Shown here one piece after another: positions 26,501-39,400 of a stretch of 64,000 nucleotides of DNA (its first letter is position 1; every line of letters starts with the position of its first letter). The position numbers were made by a program, and so were the translations under genes. Below the pieces are notes generated by a model. That model searched no databases, had not been told where the DNA came from, and saw only the letters and a program-made list of their open reading frames with translations. Source of the DNA: Echinometra lucunter (taxonomy: Eukaryota > Echinodermata > Echinoidea > Camarodonta > Echinometridae); the NCBI GenBank assembly GCA_029962745.1, contig CM057161.1:12325187-12389186 (forward strand), given 5' to 3'.

Positions 26501-29500
26501 CATTTGTGTTTTTTTATGAACTATTTCATTTTGAAATACCTAGATGTAGTACTAAATAATAAAAGAAGAACAGACGTGTTGATATTTTTCTCATCTTACT
26601 GAAAAAAAAAAATCTGTAAAAAGAAGAGACATTTCATCTGTATCAAAGCCATATTAGCAATTTGAAATTTTAGGTGTAATTACCTCTTGACTATTAAGAC
26701 TATAAAAATGATTATGACTTATGTTTTTGAGTGTCTAGAATATGCTGAATAGTGTGTTCTAAAGCTGTCTCTTTAGAAGAGTTTTCAGTCAAGTGTCTTT
26801 AACAATGAAGAGACAAAGATTGAAAACCATTCTCAGTATTATTTTCTGAAGTAGGAGGGAATATTAAAAGATCTAGATACGGATACCATTCTCCTTTGAA
26901 CTTTCGCACTCCCAGGTAACCTAAAGATGACAACTCTGATACCTTCGATCTACCAAGTTGCCCAGTGTTAGCTGTACCTGCAAGTTTCCTATTTGGTGAC
27001 ATATAGGCATGTGTTGCTTGAATGACCTAGAGAGCTGTTTGATTATAGACATTCCTGTTTTTGTGTCCATTTGTATATTATACCATTTGTAATTAACCAT
27101 AATAGATTTTTTTATGATCATCCATTTCGGTATCTGTAGTTATTTGCACCTTCATCTCTTCATTTCTTGTAATTGATTTTTGATATTTGCATAATTTTTC
27201 TGTTCCACTAATAATTTACTTGTCTTTATATTTGATTTCATGTTGTAGCTCTAATTATATTTTTTAATCTCAGGGTGGCAGAGGTTCAGATAAGACAAAT
27301 ATCGCCAGGGTTTACCCCAGTCTCTACAGCTATTCACAACATTATGTATGTATAGATGAATAGTTTATTGTACTTGGTTTTTCTTGATAAGAAATTGCAG
27401 TACACTTTTGAATACTGTCAATAATGTTTTAACAGCACTTTAAAAATTTCAAGTTGGACAAAACTGCTCAATATATCAGCTTGAGAGAAAAGTGAAATTT
27501 GAGAGAAATGTTCTGGCATTATGTCAAGAATGTTGGTGCAGTTTCGTTATTGTATAAGAAACTTATGTTAGTTACCTGTTATTTTTGTATGTATAGTCGA
27601 AACTCACCACGACTGGAATTATGCAAAGTAGGACCTTCTCCATCTTTCTTGCTTTGAAATGCATTCTTTGCAAATCATGGCACTCTGAAGTTTGAACCAT
27701 GCAGAATATTTGATTAAACTAAGAACAATCCAACACTTTAAAATGCAGGTAAAAAGAGGCCAAAAGGTCAAATCATACTTGAATATGTACAGAACAAACA
27801 ATACATATAAAAACAATTTATTTAGTGTTTTCCCCATTCTTGTGGATTTAAGGTGCTTGCTTGTTGAAATATTCTGCTACATTTAAAAACCACCTTTATT
27901 GAAACCTTACTAAGAAGGGTATAAATGTGTGACTATTGACTTTGCTGTATACATCTTATCTTGTAACAAAATTGTGTACAAACTTTACAGATCTGAAACT
28001 AGGAACAGAAACAAAAAATGCATAAAACTATTGTAGATAACCTCTGTCTTGTCATTGTAGATTGTAGATGTAAATTGGTTTTCATTATTATTTAGGTAGT
28101 GCAAATTCTTTCATTTATTATTTTTGTCATAATTAATATTTTGTTGTATCATCATTATCATCTTAAACGTTGTTATCATTTGTTGTTTTGTTTGCTCTTT
28201 CCAAAGTAAATAATTTCTTTTAATTTATTAGGGAAGCGATATTGCAATAAAGTCGGGGTCCTTGTACCCACATTGAGTTCAGTGTAACAAAGTTGTGGTG
28301 GCTGTTTTGTTTTATTCTTTTTTTTTTTCCTTAAAAGTTGGTTAAAACTTTAGTAATAGATCTCTTGATATAAAAGGTGAATGTGTGCTGTGCTTACTGC
28401 AGGTGTCTTGAATTTGTTGAGAAGGTATGACTTGCCTAAAGTTTAGATATAGCTGTGGTTCCTGTAGCAGAATCGAAGTTCTTAGCTCAAGTAGAAATAT
28501 ATTTCATTTTCAAAATAGGAAAAATCCCTGCCCTGTGATGAATTTTTAAGTCTTGAAATAGGCCTGAACAGGTCCTGAAATACTGAGGGCAAACCGAAAA
28601 TCCAAGCATTCAATTATGCAAGATGGACCCCTATCTCTACAAATTATGTGAGATATGTGTATGCCAACACTTTTTAATGGAATTGTTATAAGAGCAAGAT
28701 AAGGGGAGTATGAAAAAGATATTTGTCCAAGAATGAATGCATTGCGTGCGAGGACTTGTGAGTAATCATGAAGCTGTTTTTGGTGGTTTATTGTGAATGA
28801 GAAGAGACAAAAGAATGTTACAATGCGACGAGAAAAGAAAGTGGCGTTTCTTTTAATGATGTGCTACAGACGCATCAATATATTGTCAGAAATTATTGTT
28901 TATGAAGTCTGGCTGCGTTTCAATCCGAGGAAGTAATGATATGACAAGAACTTCTTCAAAAAGAGGTACGATCATGGGATATTGATATTAAAAATGTGAT
29001 GGGAAGATTACCATTTTATTAATGACCTACATTACTTCACTGCACAGAGATCACGTTTTTTTTTTTTTCCTTTTTTTTTTTTTTTAATGACAATGGAATA
29101 TGCTCACTGGCTGAAAGCCAAGAGATGGGTTCGCATACTCGGACCTAAACTTCATCAAATCAAAGGTTAGAAAAAAAAACCCACCAAAAAAACAAATAGA
29201 GGAATGAAGCGATGGGAACAGTTATAATAGGCAAATTATGAATATTGTTCGGATTTAATTGAAGTAGAGAATAGGAGGAAGGAGAGATAGGTATAATTGT
29301 AAGAATAGCAAGGAAAGGGGGAAAACGTTGACGACATAAGTAGAGAGAGGGATCAAATAGCCTTGAGAGACACTTAAAAAAAAAAGGACAGTGACGCATA
29401 TCTTTTTCATTAAACACTCTTTAATGTTTCTGAAAATCATTTTGTACTCTGATATACACAAGGGCGTCACCGAGCATACCCACTGAGTTCAAGAAAAGTG

Positions 29501-30559
29501 CAAGATGGCTTATTCTCCATAAATGTAAGAATAGAAATAAAGCACACATGCTTTGATATTCCGTGCTTGCTTCACAAACAATCAACAAACGTGTACTGTT
29601 TTCCCCTATATTTCCGTGATACATGGCAGCGGCAAACTGACGCTAAATCACACCTCTTTTCCTTAATTGTTCTGGTCATCCTAGACCATGTGCTCGCATC
29701 CCAGTCAGCAAACCTCAAAAAAAGTCATAAATCCTAAACCAAGTGGAGATTTGATTAGTGTTTCCTGTCGCTATGAAAATACAATGATTGTTGTCAAGCA
29801 ACTGCCATACACACAATCTCCATCATTGTTTTATTTCTGTTTTAAAACCGAAAACGTCTGCTATCGCTCTGCGCTGAAATGTACACTTTTATAATTTGTT
29901 CTGATTTCACCGGGTCACGTGACGGGGAGGAATAGAGATATGAGATTGACTGCTTTGATTCACCGTGACATATGAAGGCCTTGATTAATCGCAGACAGGA
30001 AACAGAATGTTAGAAACTATTTAGAAAGAAGAGATTTTCGGGAATAGAGTTGTGACGATATCTCATGAGGACGATTAGTCGATCGGAGGCGTCAACATTA
30101 TTTGGCGCGCACACCTTTTGCGTTTATCACCGCAATCCTGAGCAGACGATGTCATTTGCGATCGTCTCAAAGTCCATATGATTTATCTAGGCTTTTGGGC
30201 AACCTCTTTAATATGATATGAATAATTCGACGAAAGAGAAATGAAGTAGATTGTACTAGAAGACAGAAGCGAGAGATGTGTGCTTTTAATCACTAATAAG
30301 TTGATTGTTGCCCATTGCATTGATTAAACATTTCAAGCAAGTGCTGATCTTGAATATCTTAATATCTCTATCTTCTCTTTTCTTCATTCTTTTTATGCTC
30401 CCCTGAGATTAGAAACATTGCATTAAGCTCTATATAAATCTTAAGTATTATTTTATTTTTTTCAGTCCAGTTCAAGTGATTTATTTCTCATGTATCGAAA
30501 CGCAAAACATTACAATATAACATAAAAGTGATGCGGTATATATGAGAAGAGAGAGAGAA

Positions 30560-30602
<43 letters not shown>

Positions 30603-30816
30603 GGGGGGGGGGGGAGAGCGAGAGCATAAGGGAAGAGAGAAAGAAGAAAGGGGAAGACAAAAGGCATAGACGTGGACAGAGGGTTTCACGTGTCACACTA
30701 TTCAAGTTGGATAGTGGATTTTAAGAATGTGTCCTTGATTGGTAGGAAGGAGACGGCATTTGTTTGAGATCATTGGGAAAAGAATCAGGTGTACCATTTT
30801 AGAATCAATTATTATT

Positions 30817-30854
<38 letters not shown>

Positions 30855-30904
30855 TATTATTATCATTATTATCATTATTATTATTATTATCATCATTATT
30901 ATTA

Positions 30905-30935
<31 letters not shown>

Positions 30936-30967
30936 CATTATTATTATTATTATCATCATTATTATTA

Positions 30968-30998
<31 letters not shown>

Positions 30999-31030
30999 CA
31001 TTATTATTATTATTATCATCATTCTTATTA

Positions 31031-31097
<67 letters not shown>

Positions 31098-32337
31098 CAT
31101 TATTATTATTATTATCATTATTATTATTATTGTTATCATCATCATCATCATCATCATCATCTTCACTAATACATAGTCGGTCAATTCATTTTTTCATTGA
31201 GTTAATAAGCCTGAATACGATAATGTAAGTCAGAGTATCATTGTGAAAATCCATGATAACTCATAAAGAAATGCATGAATTATAAAAAAAAGGTGAAATG
31301 CTCAGCTCTGGGTGCCTTCGTGACAATGATGACTAAATCTCATGATATGACTATTTTTGTTCCGTTCGTGACTCCACCTTTATAGCCTGTATGTAACTGA
31401 ACCATGTTTGATTGATAGACCGGAATATACAAGACAGAGTAATGTAAAATGAAAATGTTCCAGTTCATTCTCATAGTTTCTGTTTCTTTCGTGAGTTCTT
31501 TTTATGAAGAAACACGTTTCTCGGCCGATCTCCCCTTGATTTCTCATTAATTCTCTCGATACAATGTAAACTAGTTAAGTTACAGGGCCTTTTTGCTGCG
31601 TTTCTTGAAAAAAACAAACAAACAAACTTGGCTTTAAAAGACACTTTACTATTCTCCTTCATGTATTCCTTTCTGTGTTACTGTTGTTTGGTAGGGGCGC
31701 CGCTTGTATATTTTGAATGATTACGGAATGAAGGACCAATCTGCAAAATGTGTTTGCGGAAAATTTTGCAAGAAGCAAAACAACCAAGAGGCTTTGCTTT
31801 GAGAGTATCTATTCAATCTCTTTAATAGACGACGGGTTATTCGATTTATAAAATTGATTTTCGCTTGTGATATGACAATTCGAAAATATTTTCTAAGTAT
31901 TAAAATGCGTGTTCTTGTCGATATGGATCTTGGTATACCTTCAGAGATTCGACAATCCACTACCATGTTGAAGATGGAATTTTGGCTCCCCCGTCAATTA
32001 CTTGCTGCCATCTGCTAATCACCATGGCGATATTAACAATGAAGGGCAGAACTATCAAATTCATTCGTCATGTAATTTTGATGAGTTTTACAATGTTCTC
32101 GAAAATATTGATAAGAGCATTACGCTTTTAGCGAGAATATGCCCTCACATCAGAGAGCAATGTTACGCTCGACCTACGGTTGAATTAGCATGTCTGTGAA
32201 GGATATATGCGGTGGGGTAGCTACAGCAGGCTTGTGCCCCCCCCCCCCCCCCCCGGGAAAAAAAAATGGGCAAAGAAAAAGAGAAAGTGAGATGGGGAGA
32301 ATAAAGTAAGAGGATAGGACCCCCCCCCCCCCCCCCC
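20597..32337 (+). repeat. duplicated block, copy B (right of gap)
   Basis: Same order as copy A, including the (GAAT)n tract, the three ~106-bp units, the terminal dachshund exon, the (GA)n and (ATT)n tracts and the two poly-C tracts. Between about 31490 and 32200 it has many more small deletions relative to copy A (19200-19960), as expected at a poorly covered contig end or from a second haplotype. Confidence 0.95.
24109..24164 (+). other. dach: second copy of dachshund terminal exon (copy B)
   Basis: Acceptor, coding bases and stop are identical to 11823-11878. It lies in the duplicated block after the N gap. No second copies of the exons at 3229, 3775 or 6885 are present, so this is not a second gene. 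Most likely it is the same exon assembled twice; a real tandem duplication would make it an alternative or unused last exon. Confidence 0.85.
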
Positions 32338-33794
32338 AACACACACAAGCACAAAAACCCTTCCTGTAACTTGGTGTTCTTGTAAATTCAGGTTTCATTC
32401 ATCTAGTAAGACTGGGCTCCCCCCCCCCCCCCCCCCCCCCCTTCCTCTCTCCCTCTGCATGAAGCCAGTGTCCTCTTTGATCTCAGGGGCTGGGCTCATG
32501 CCAGGTCACTTGATGTAATTAAGTTTTAACTACTAAAGATGAAGTAGATTTAACCCATGCATCATCCATATCTATTTTTTTTCTCCAAAATTGTATGACT
32601 CCTGAAACATGACTAAAGCTGAAAAAAAGAGAATCATAAACCATCTTTACTTTGTATGGGATTTATTTATAATCAATACAATTCAACAATCCATTACTCA
32701 TCGTAAAAACTGGTATTGTTAAGCTTAAAGATCTTAAACCAAACAATATGAAAGAAAGAAGAAAAAAAAAGATAGTTTACCACAAACACAACAATATTTC
32801 ACAAGTATACGAGTACAATAAATAACAGAGTGTATGTATTGTGTAATATAAATATAAGAGTAATCTTTGAAAAAAAATTAATCAAGACCTCATTTTCTAC
32901 CAATTCCCATTAAAGAAGACTATTTCATACATACTATGTCTTTGTAAATTTGCAGATTACAGAGGGTCTTTTCTAATCCATTTTTTCCTTATTGTTTTGC
33001 TTTCCCCCTTCAAAGGCTCTTTTATTAATTCAAACTGAACTGTAATAATTCAAAATCGAACTTTCTTCGTTTGAAGTGCGCTTATCTGCATTTATATGAA
33101 AATGCTAAAATAATGAGACACTTCTAAATGAGATAGTTTTCCCTTTAAATGCAAGCTTAGTTTTCATCCAGAAATAATGAAAGTAATTACATGGTGCAAA
33201 ACCCAAAGACATTTCAAAATATATCAATCACCCGGTAATCATCAGAACCTGCAACTTTGTTGATGAACAAATAATGACTTATTCCAATTTTCCAGTTTTT
33301 AACTCCAAAATATTGTTCATTTTGACATGTGTACAGATAAGTGCATATGGCTTACACATAATATGACGAATGAACTCTAATACAAGATTTTCCACTCGGA
33401 AGTTGAATCACTTTTCTAATAGTGTATAAAATATTGCAAAATATGTACTCATTGCGCACTGCATGTATTCAATTACACCATTGAATTGTCATATATAAAT
33501 ATATACTTTTTACCTTTTACAACTGTTTTCTAAATCTTCTTTTTCAGTAATGTATTCATTTGTAGTCAGTATTACTTTTTATTACTATTTCACTCTTTTT
33601 TATGTAAAGTGCTTAGAAACATTTGTATTAAGCACTCTAGTAATGTAATATACTGTTAATATTATTAATTGTGAATAATACCATTTCAAAACAGAGTAAC
33701 CATTTGATTAAACTGAAGCAATATCAAACACTATATTCTTAAACAGCAATTGCACACATGTATTTCAAAGTGTTGCTAAATGAATTAAACTGAC

Positions 33795-33912
33795 AAATGG
33801 AGAAATAAAATAATAATAATAGTAATAAAAATAATAATAGTCTTAACAATTATGTATTCATATAGCACATTTTCCATAATATTCAAATGCACTTTACAAT
33901 ATTTTTTGTTGG
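33795..33912 (-). mobile_element. possible non-LTR element 3' tail
   Basis: On the minus strand, a segment like AAAGTGCATTTGAATATT..TGCTATATGAATACATAA runs into an (ATT)n tract, the form taken by 3' tails of many marine invertebrate LINE/SINE elements. A plus-strand analogue (AAAGTGCTTAGAAAC..TTAAGCACTC) lies near 33605-33660. Confidence 0.35.
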
Positions 33913-34284
33913 ATAACTTGTACTCAATTAATCATTGCTTCTAGTCCTCAAAACATAAACTTGTGCACATGACACAAACACACAGTAAACCACAACTTTT
34001 TTTCAGCAGTTTAAACTGCTTCTTTAGAGCGAAACATACTTCAAAATCAAATCTGTGGCATAAACCATCAACAAAAAGATTAGAGCTCAAAGACAAGCTA
34101 TTTTCCTCCAAAAGTGTTGCTTCATACATGTAATAACGATGATTTTGTAAGCTGAAAGCAGAACTGAACATTACTTTCAAGAATGCCTCACTCTAAATTT
34201 GAAATATATGTGAGCATATCATAGCATATACCAGGTTACCATCTTTAGAGCATGTTACACATGTTTTATACAAACATATTGTCA

Positions 34285-34423
34285 CCTGGCTGGCAGAAGG
34301 GCTTAACACGTGCACACACTGTACCTTTCGCATAGCGTGCGCTCGAGCTAACATCCTTCTGCCAGCCGGGGGGATTTATAAAATCGCACATGTGCACGTG
34401 CTAATGCCCTTCTGCCAGCCGGA
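34285..34423. mobile_element. short inverted-repeat (MITE-like) hairpin
   Basis: The left end CTGGCTGGCAGAAGGGC..AACACGTGCAC is inverted at the right as GTGCACGTG..GCCCTTCTGCCAGCCGG, with a third copy of CCTTCTGCCAGCCGG inside at about 34351-34367. No clear target duplication. Confidence 0.65.
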
Positions 34424-36017
34424 CGACGATATTTCTTAAAGAGGTCAATCTGATTGGTACAGTTTACTCAAGCAGTGTCTCTAAGTGAAAGTCTCAAGAA
34501 TAGAGTCTATGGAAACCTGAACGTATTTATAATGTCCATAACATAATACAAGGAAAACTTGACCTAACAAGTTTGGCTACAATAACGTTACGGTAATAAC
34601 AAGGGTAGTGTCATGGCCCCAAATGCACTTGCATTTAATTCTATGGTGGCATGAACCCGTTATAGCGATATTAAATAAGACGAGCTAATTCTCAAGCTCC
34701 TAGAAGAAAAAAAGAGATCGGTAATCATTCCAGCGGTAACGAGCAAGAAAATTTCACTGCACCTCAAAATTCATCCAGCAGGAGAACGTACATGTAGAGT
34801 CACGGCACTCACAAATTATGAACGCAGTATGGGGATATCGGGCCATTTGGGCAGGTGATGATGCAACATGTGTCTTTTTTACATGTACGACAGCAATGAA
34901 CCTGGCCAAACTTCTTTTTCACACCTCGGCGCAGCCATTCTGGCCCTGAAACGAATACCACATGAAAATTCATGAGGGTGCGATGCTGCGAGATGTGAAA
35001 TATGCTGGCTAGTCAAAGGACATTCTGTATCTACGTTCAAGAGCTCTCAAGTACGATGGACTTGGCTATCCTCGGTAACTTTGTGCCTGAAATTAGTATT
35101 TGACGCATTTTTCGATGAAATCAGGAATTTTATTAACTAATAAGGAGGATGAAATTATTAGCAATTCTTTCTTGGCTACGAAATAAGATTATAAATGGCA
35201 GCAGCAGATCAGGGGAGCAGGAGCTGGTCTAGCGGCAACCTCCGCAGTCAGCTCTGTCTTCTCCTACAAACTGACTCTGATCGGATCTAGGTTTGAGTCT
35301 GAATCACGTCTTTCAGATGGTGACGTTAAAGGTCAGTCCCAGACGTAAATAATCATATTCGATTTATACACGTCAATAAAAACCCAAACTGCAGACACAC
35401 TATGTAAATTCACTCGTGTACATGTAGTCCATTATGTGCATTTTTTTTTTCTGATACAAGAAGGTAATGGCTACCAGTATGAGGAAAATTCCTTACAATT
35501 TTCTAAATATTTCCAGTTGAAAAACAGTGTCTTTGATTCTACCTCCTAATTTCCTCCAACTATTCAATCAGTGTTTGCATATTTAACAATCAAATGTTTC
35601 AAAAATGTGCACCAATGCAATGCACACAATTTGTTGATCTGAATTGTAGGTCTGATACCTGTATTCTTTACTGTCATAAATGTAAGAAAATAAAAGTAAG
35701 AATGAGATGAAAGATCCTACTCATCCCTGGTTTGATGAGTCCCTTATAATCTTAACGGACTGCCTACAGGAACCGAGTGGTTGAGAAGAAGAGAATTTAG
35801 CAGTCATTACGTGAAATGATACATGAAGTAAAAATGAGTTACAAGCTTTTTATTTTCATTTTTGTGGCTTGAAACATCATTTAAAATGATACAAGTAAGA
35901 ATGACCTTTAAGATTCTCCCATGTTTCTGGTATGAAGTGTCATTCATACTGTTAAATAACAATAAACTTGATAAGTAAGAATGAGTTAAGCAAGGTTCTT
36001 TGAGGTACTTTGGGATG

Positions 36018-36162
36018 CTACTGCTGCTGCTGGTACGGATCCTGAGGAGCAAAGCGGCTAAGCATGGCAATACACTTTGTCAGGAAATTACTGAGGAATG
36101 CTGGCGTGTTGGGCTGGCTGCAGTACTGCTCTGTGCGTAACCTCATCTCGTGGAATATTTGT
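36018..36162 (-). CDS. TMEM33: TMEM33 terminal coding exon
   Basis: Acceptor TTTTTTTTCAG, stop TAG at 36020-36018. Encodes QIFHEMRLRTEQYCSQPNTP, AFLSNFLTKCIAMLSRFAP and a short Gln tail from a CAG run. No canonical ER-retrieval motif is visible. Confidence 0.92.
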
Positions 36163-36419
36163 CTGAAAAAAAAGAAGAAAAGAACAGGAAATGACATTCA
36201 TAATTATACATATTTTATCATTGTATTGTTACGTGCAATGTACGTGAGGAAGCTCAATGCCTGAGGGTTACAGTGATGGCACTCACTTTTCAGCTCCTGT
36301 CAAACATTGTATAACATGCTACTACTACTACAACATAATTAATAATAATAATAGCAACAACAACAAAAATAATGATGATAATAATAATGATAATAATAAT
36401 AACAATAATAATTATAATA

Positions 36420-36461
<42 letters not shown>

Positions 36462-39400
36462 TAATGACAATAATAATAATAATAATGATAATAATAATAA
36501 CAATAATAATAATAATTAATAATAATAATAGTAATAATTAATAATAATGATAATAATAATGATAAAAAAATAAATAAAAATAATAATAATAATAATAGGT
36601 AGTGCACAAAAGGGTTTGATCCTCTTGGCACAGAATCCAGAGATTACAAATTCAAGTTTTTCATGTAGCAGAGACTCCAACTCTCCCGTTTTCGGCGGGA
36701 GATCTCCCGCATTGAGTCCATTTTGAGAAAATCTCCCGTTCTCCCACTTGAGTTCGAATTTCTCCCGCCCTAGCTGTGTTTCTCCTTTTTTCTCCCGCCT
36801 AACCACCTTTTTGAAAAAAATGAATCTCAATCATTGGATTTTACCTCATTTAGTGTTGTCATATGTTTAAAAATAAGCCTAAGATAGCACCAGAGAGCTT
36901 CTATAATCCTAAAAGTGGCCTCTGGCTGCAAGGAATTTCTCTTCGCTGGTGATGTGGGCTATGCGCACATTGAGTCAGAGTCTCCCGTTTGCTAGGAGGT
37001 CTCGGCGGGAGAATCTCCCGCTTCAGAGGTGCTTGGGGTTGGAGTCTCTGATGTAGTCTGGGACCTACACTCTTTTGTGCATGTGCTCTTTACTATGAGG
37101 TGAATCCTATGATGTAATCACCTACGCAAAGGATACATGCTTCAAGTTATTTGAAACAGCAATGAGATTTGTTTTTTTTTTCTTGGCGATTGTTTAAGCC
37201 ACTTACTTGCAGTATGGATTCCTTCTTGAAGCGTAGCGGAATGTCAAGAATCTGAAGTACATGAAGGGTGCTATCAGACTCATACGACCACTGCAATCGG
37301 GGAGAAAAAGAAGAGAAAGAAAAATAAACATTCACAATGAAGATGGAGATATGTTAAAGATATTATACAAATGGTCTTGAGGAAGACATAAATATACAGG
37401 AGATTCCAGAAAAGACATATTTTCCCCCCTATTTAACACTCTATGAATCTATTGTCACACAAATACAAGGAAAGATAGTGATACAATGGTTTAATAATAA
37501 TCATCAAACCATATCACCAGGCTAAAAGTGATGTCCATATCATTGTGTCAGTCTTGGAGTATCTGCTTTATCACTCACTTTCATGGAGTGCATTTGCAAT
37601 GGATAAATATCCATTTAAATTGCAGAGAACTTGGGATAACATTTCTTCCCTACTTTCGCAAAAGGAAGCAAGTGACATATCAATCAAATTTGAGTTATTG
37701 ATATTTTCATATGTTACCCAGTGTGCTCTTCTTCTGGGCCAAATTTTATGGATGATCACTCATCCTACTCTTATGTTAGGCAAGGCACCATGGTATTGCA
37801 TTGATGTCGGTGTAAATGACATACATTTTGCTCTTTTACAAGTAATGTCACTTTTGTCACTTGCTTCTCTTTGCTAAAGTAGGGCAGATTTATATAAGAA
37901 TTTCTGACAAATTTAGTTGGCAGAGCAATAACTTGATTTTAGAATCACATGAAAAAGAAAGAAAGAATAAAAAACAGAAAGATCAGGAACAAAGGAGGGG
38001 GGGGTGACATGGTGTTTAAGTCCAACATTGTACAAAGAACGAACTGTTTCTGATACTTACGTGGCCATCATGAAGATGAGAACAGGCATGATGAGAATCT
38101 CATCAAGAGCTATGAATCGCAAGATGTCTACCTGATATGAGATGATTTTATCAACAAGTCGCCGCACCAATGGCATGCTGTTTGGTCCAGCGATCTATGA
38201 AAGCAGAATGGAAACAATCCTTTTTTTCGGCAAGTGTCGATTTAATTATTAACGATATAAATGATATAAATTACCATTACAATGCCCTTTAAGAGTAGGC
38301 CTATAAACTGACCGAAGTGCTTACAGTATTATAATTACCCTGGAGGGTGTTTCATAAAGGAGTTCGTAAAGTTACGAACGACTGGAATATTCCAAGCCAA
38401 ATGGGATTCTCAATCATTATAAATCACATCAGCGAAAAGTAAAATAGGCAGACATAGATTGATATTACCATTATTTACAAGCATTTTTATTGTGAAGTAT
38501 TTTTTTTGGCCACAATTTAGTTGAGGTAATGGGAAAGGCAGTCACATTTTGTTAAATCGTCAGGAAAAACCTTGGTCATCCCATTTAGCAATTCATATTC
38601 CAGTAGCTTGTAAAGTCATGCGTAACATTATGAACAGCTTTATGAAACACCCTCTTGGTCACTGGATTCAACTACTACTCCACACATTACTGTGCACATT
38701 CTCCACTTCCCGGGAGTATCGAAGCTAGTCATCCATTTTGCGGGAGTGCACATGTTAATCCAATCACAATGACCTTTGTAATCTACTGGGTACCCAGTTA
38801 GCACCAGGGTGAGAGTGGTAAACATGGACAAATGTCTTGCCAAAAGATGCTAGAGCCTGGCTGGGATTTGAACCCTCAATCCTTTGATTCAGAGTAAAGT
38901 GAATGAGCCACTACACCATGGAGTAAGGACTATCATTCATCATAAGTCTGTCTGCTTCATGATATGAACTCTTCCCCATGACAGGCATTTATTGTTCAAT
39001 AATACCCATCCGTTTTAGGTTTGGTTGTGCATTTCTGCGTTCAACATGTTCAACACAATACAACATAATCAATTATTACATAGATTTTATACATACCGGT
39101 ATACATTTTAGACACATGAATCATTTACAATCTCTTTCTGAACATAAAAAAAGTATATGAAAAATATCATTTAACTGAATTTCAGAACGCAGGAGACCGT
39201 CATCATGAGCAACCTGCTTGATGTTTATCAAACAATGCTAGAGAAAATACTGCCCAGGGCAAAAAGAAATCATGAAAAGGCAAGTGAATTTTGAAGTCAC
39301 TTGCCTGAAAGAACAAGTAAATTCAATCAAAGCAATCATGAGAACAAAAGAAAAATTCAAATTAACAATGCTCATAGTGCAAGTACATCTTTAGCAATGG

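Larger units (their letters stand above)
32338..36017. other. intergenic region between dachshund and TMEM33 with repeats
   Basis: Holds a poly-C tract (about 32420-32441), AT-rich non-coding sequence, a LINE/SINE-like tail at 33800-33912, a hairpin element at 34285-34423 and a possible tRNA-derived SINE head near 35215-35315 (GGTCTAGCGG then GGTTTGAGTC, plus strand). No exon recognised. The likely TMEM33 3' UTR is its last 150-200 bases, with a minus-strand AATAAA at 35849-35854. Confidence 0.5.

Noticed and set aside
30739..31184. Long open frames of poly-Ile/Tyr/His on both strands
   Set aside because: Translation of the (ATT)n/(ATC)n microsatellite; open in every frame because of the repeat.
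37545..37877. 110-residue plus-strand frame
   Set aside because: Opposite to and within a TMEM33 intron, no recognisable domain or splice context.
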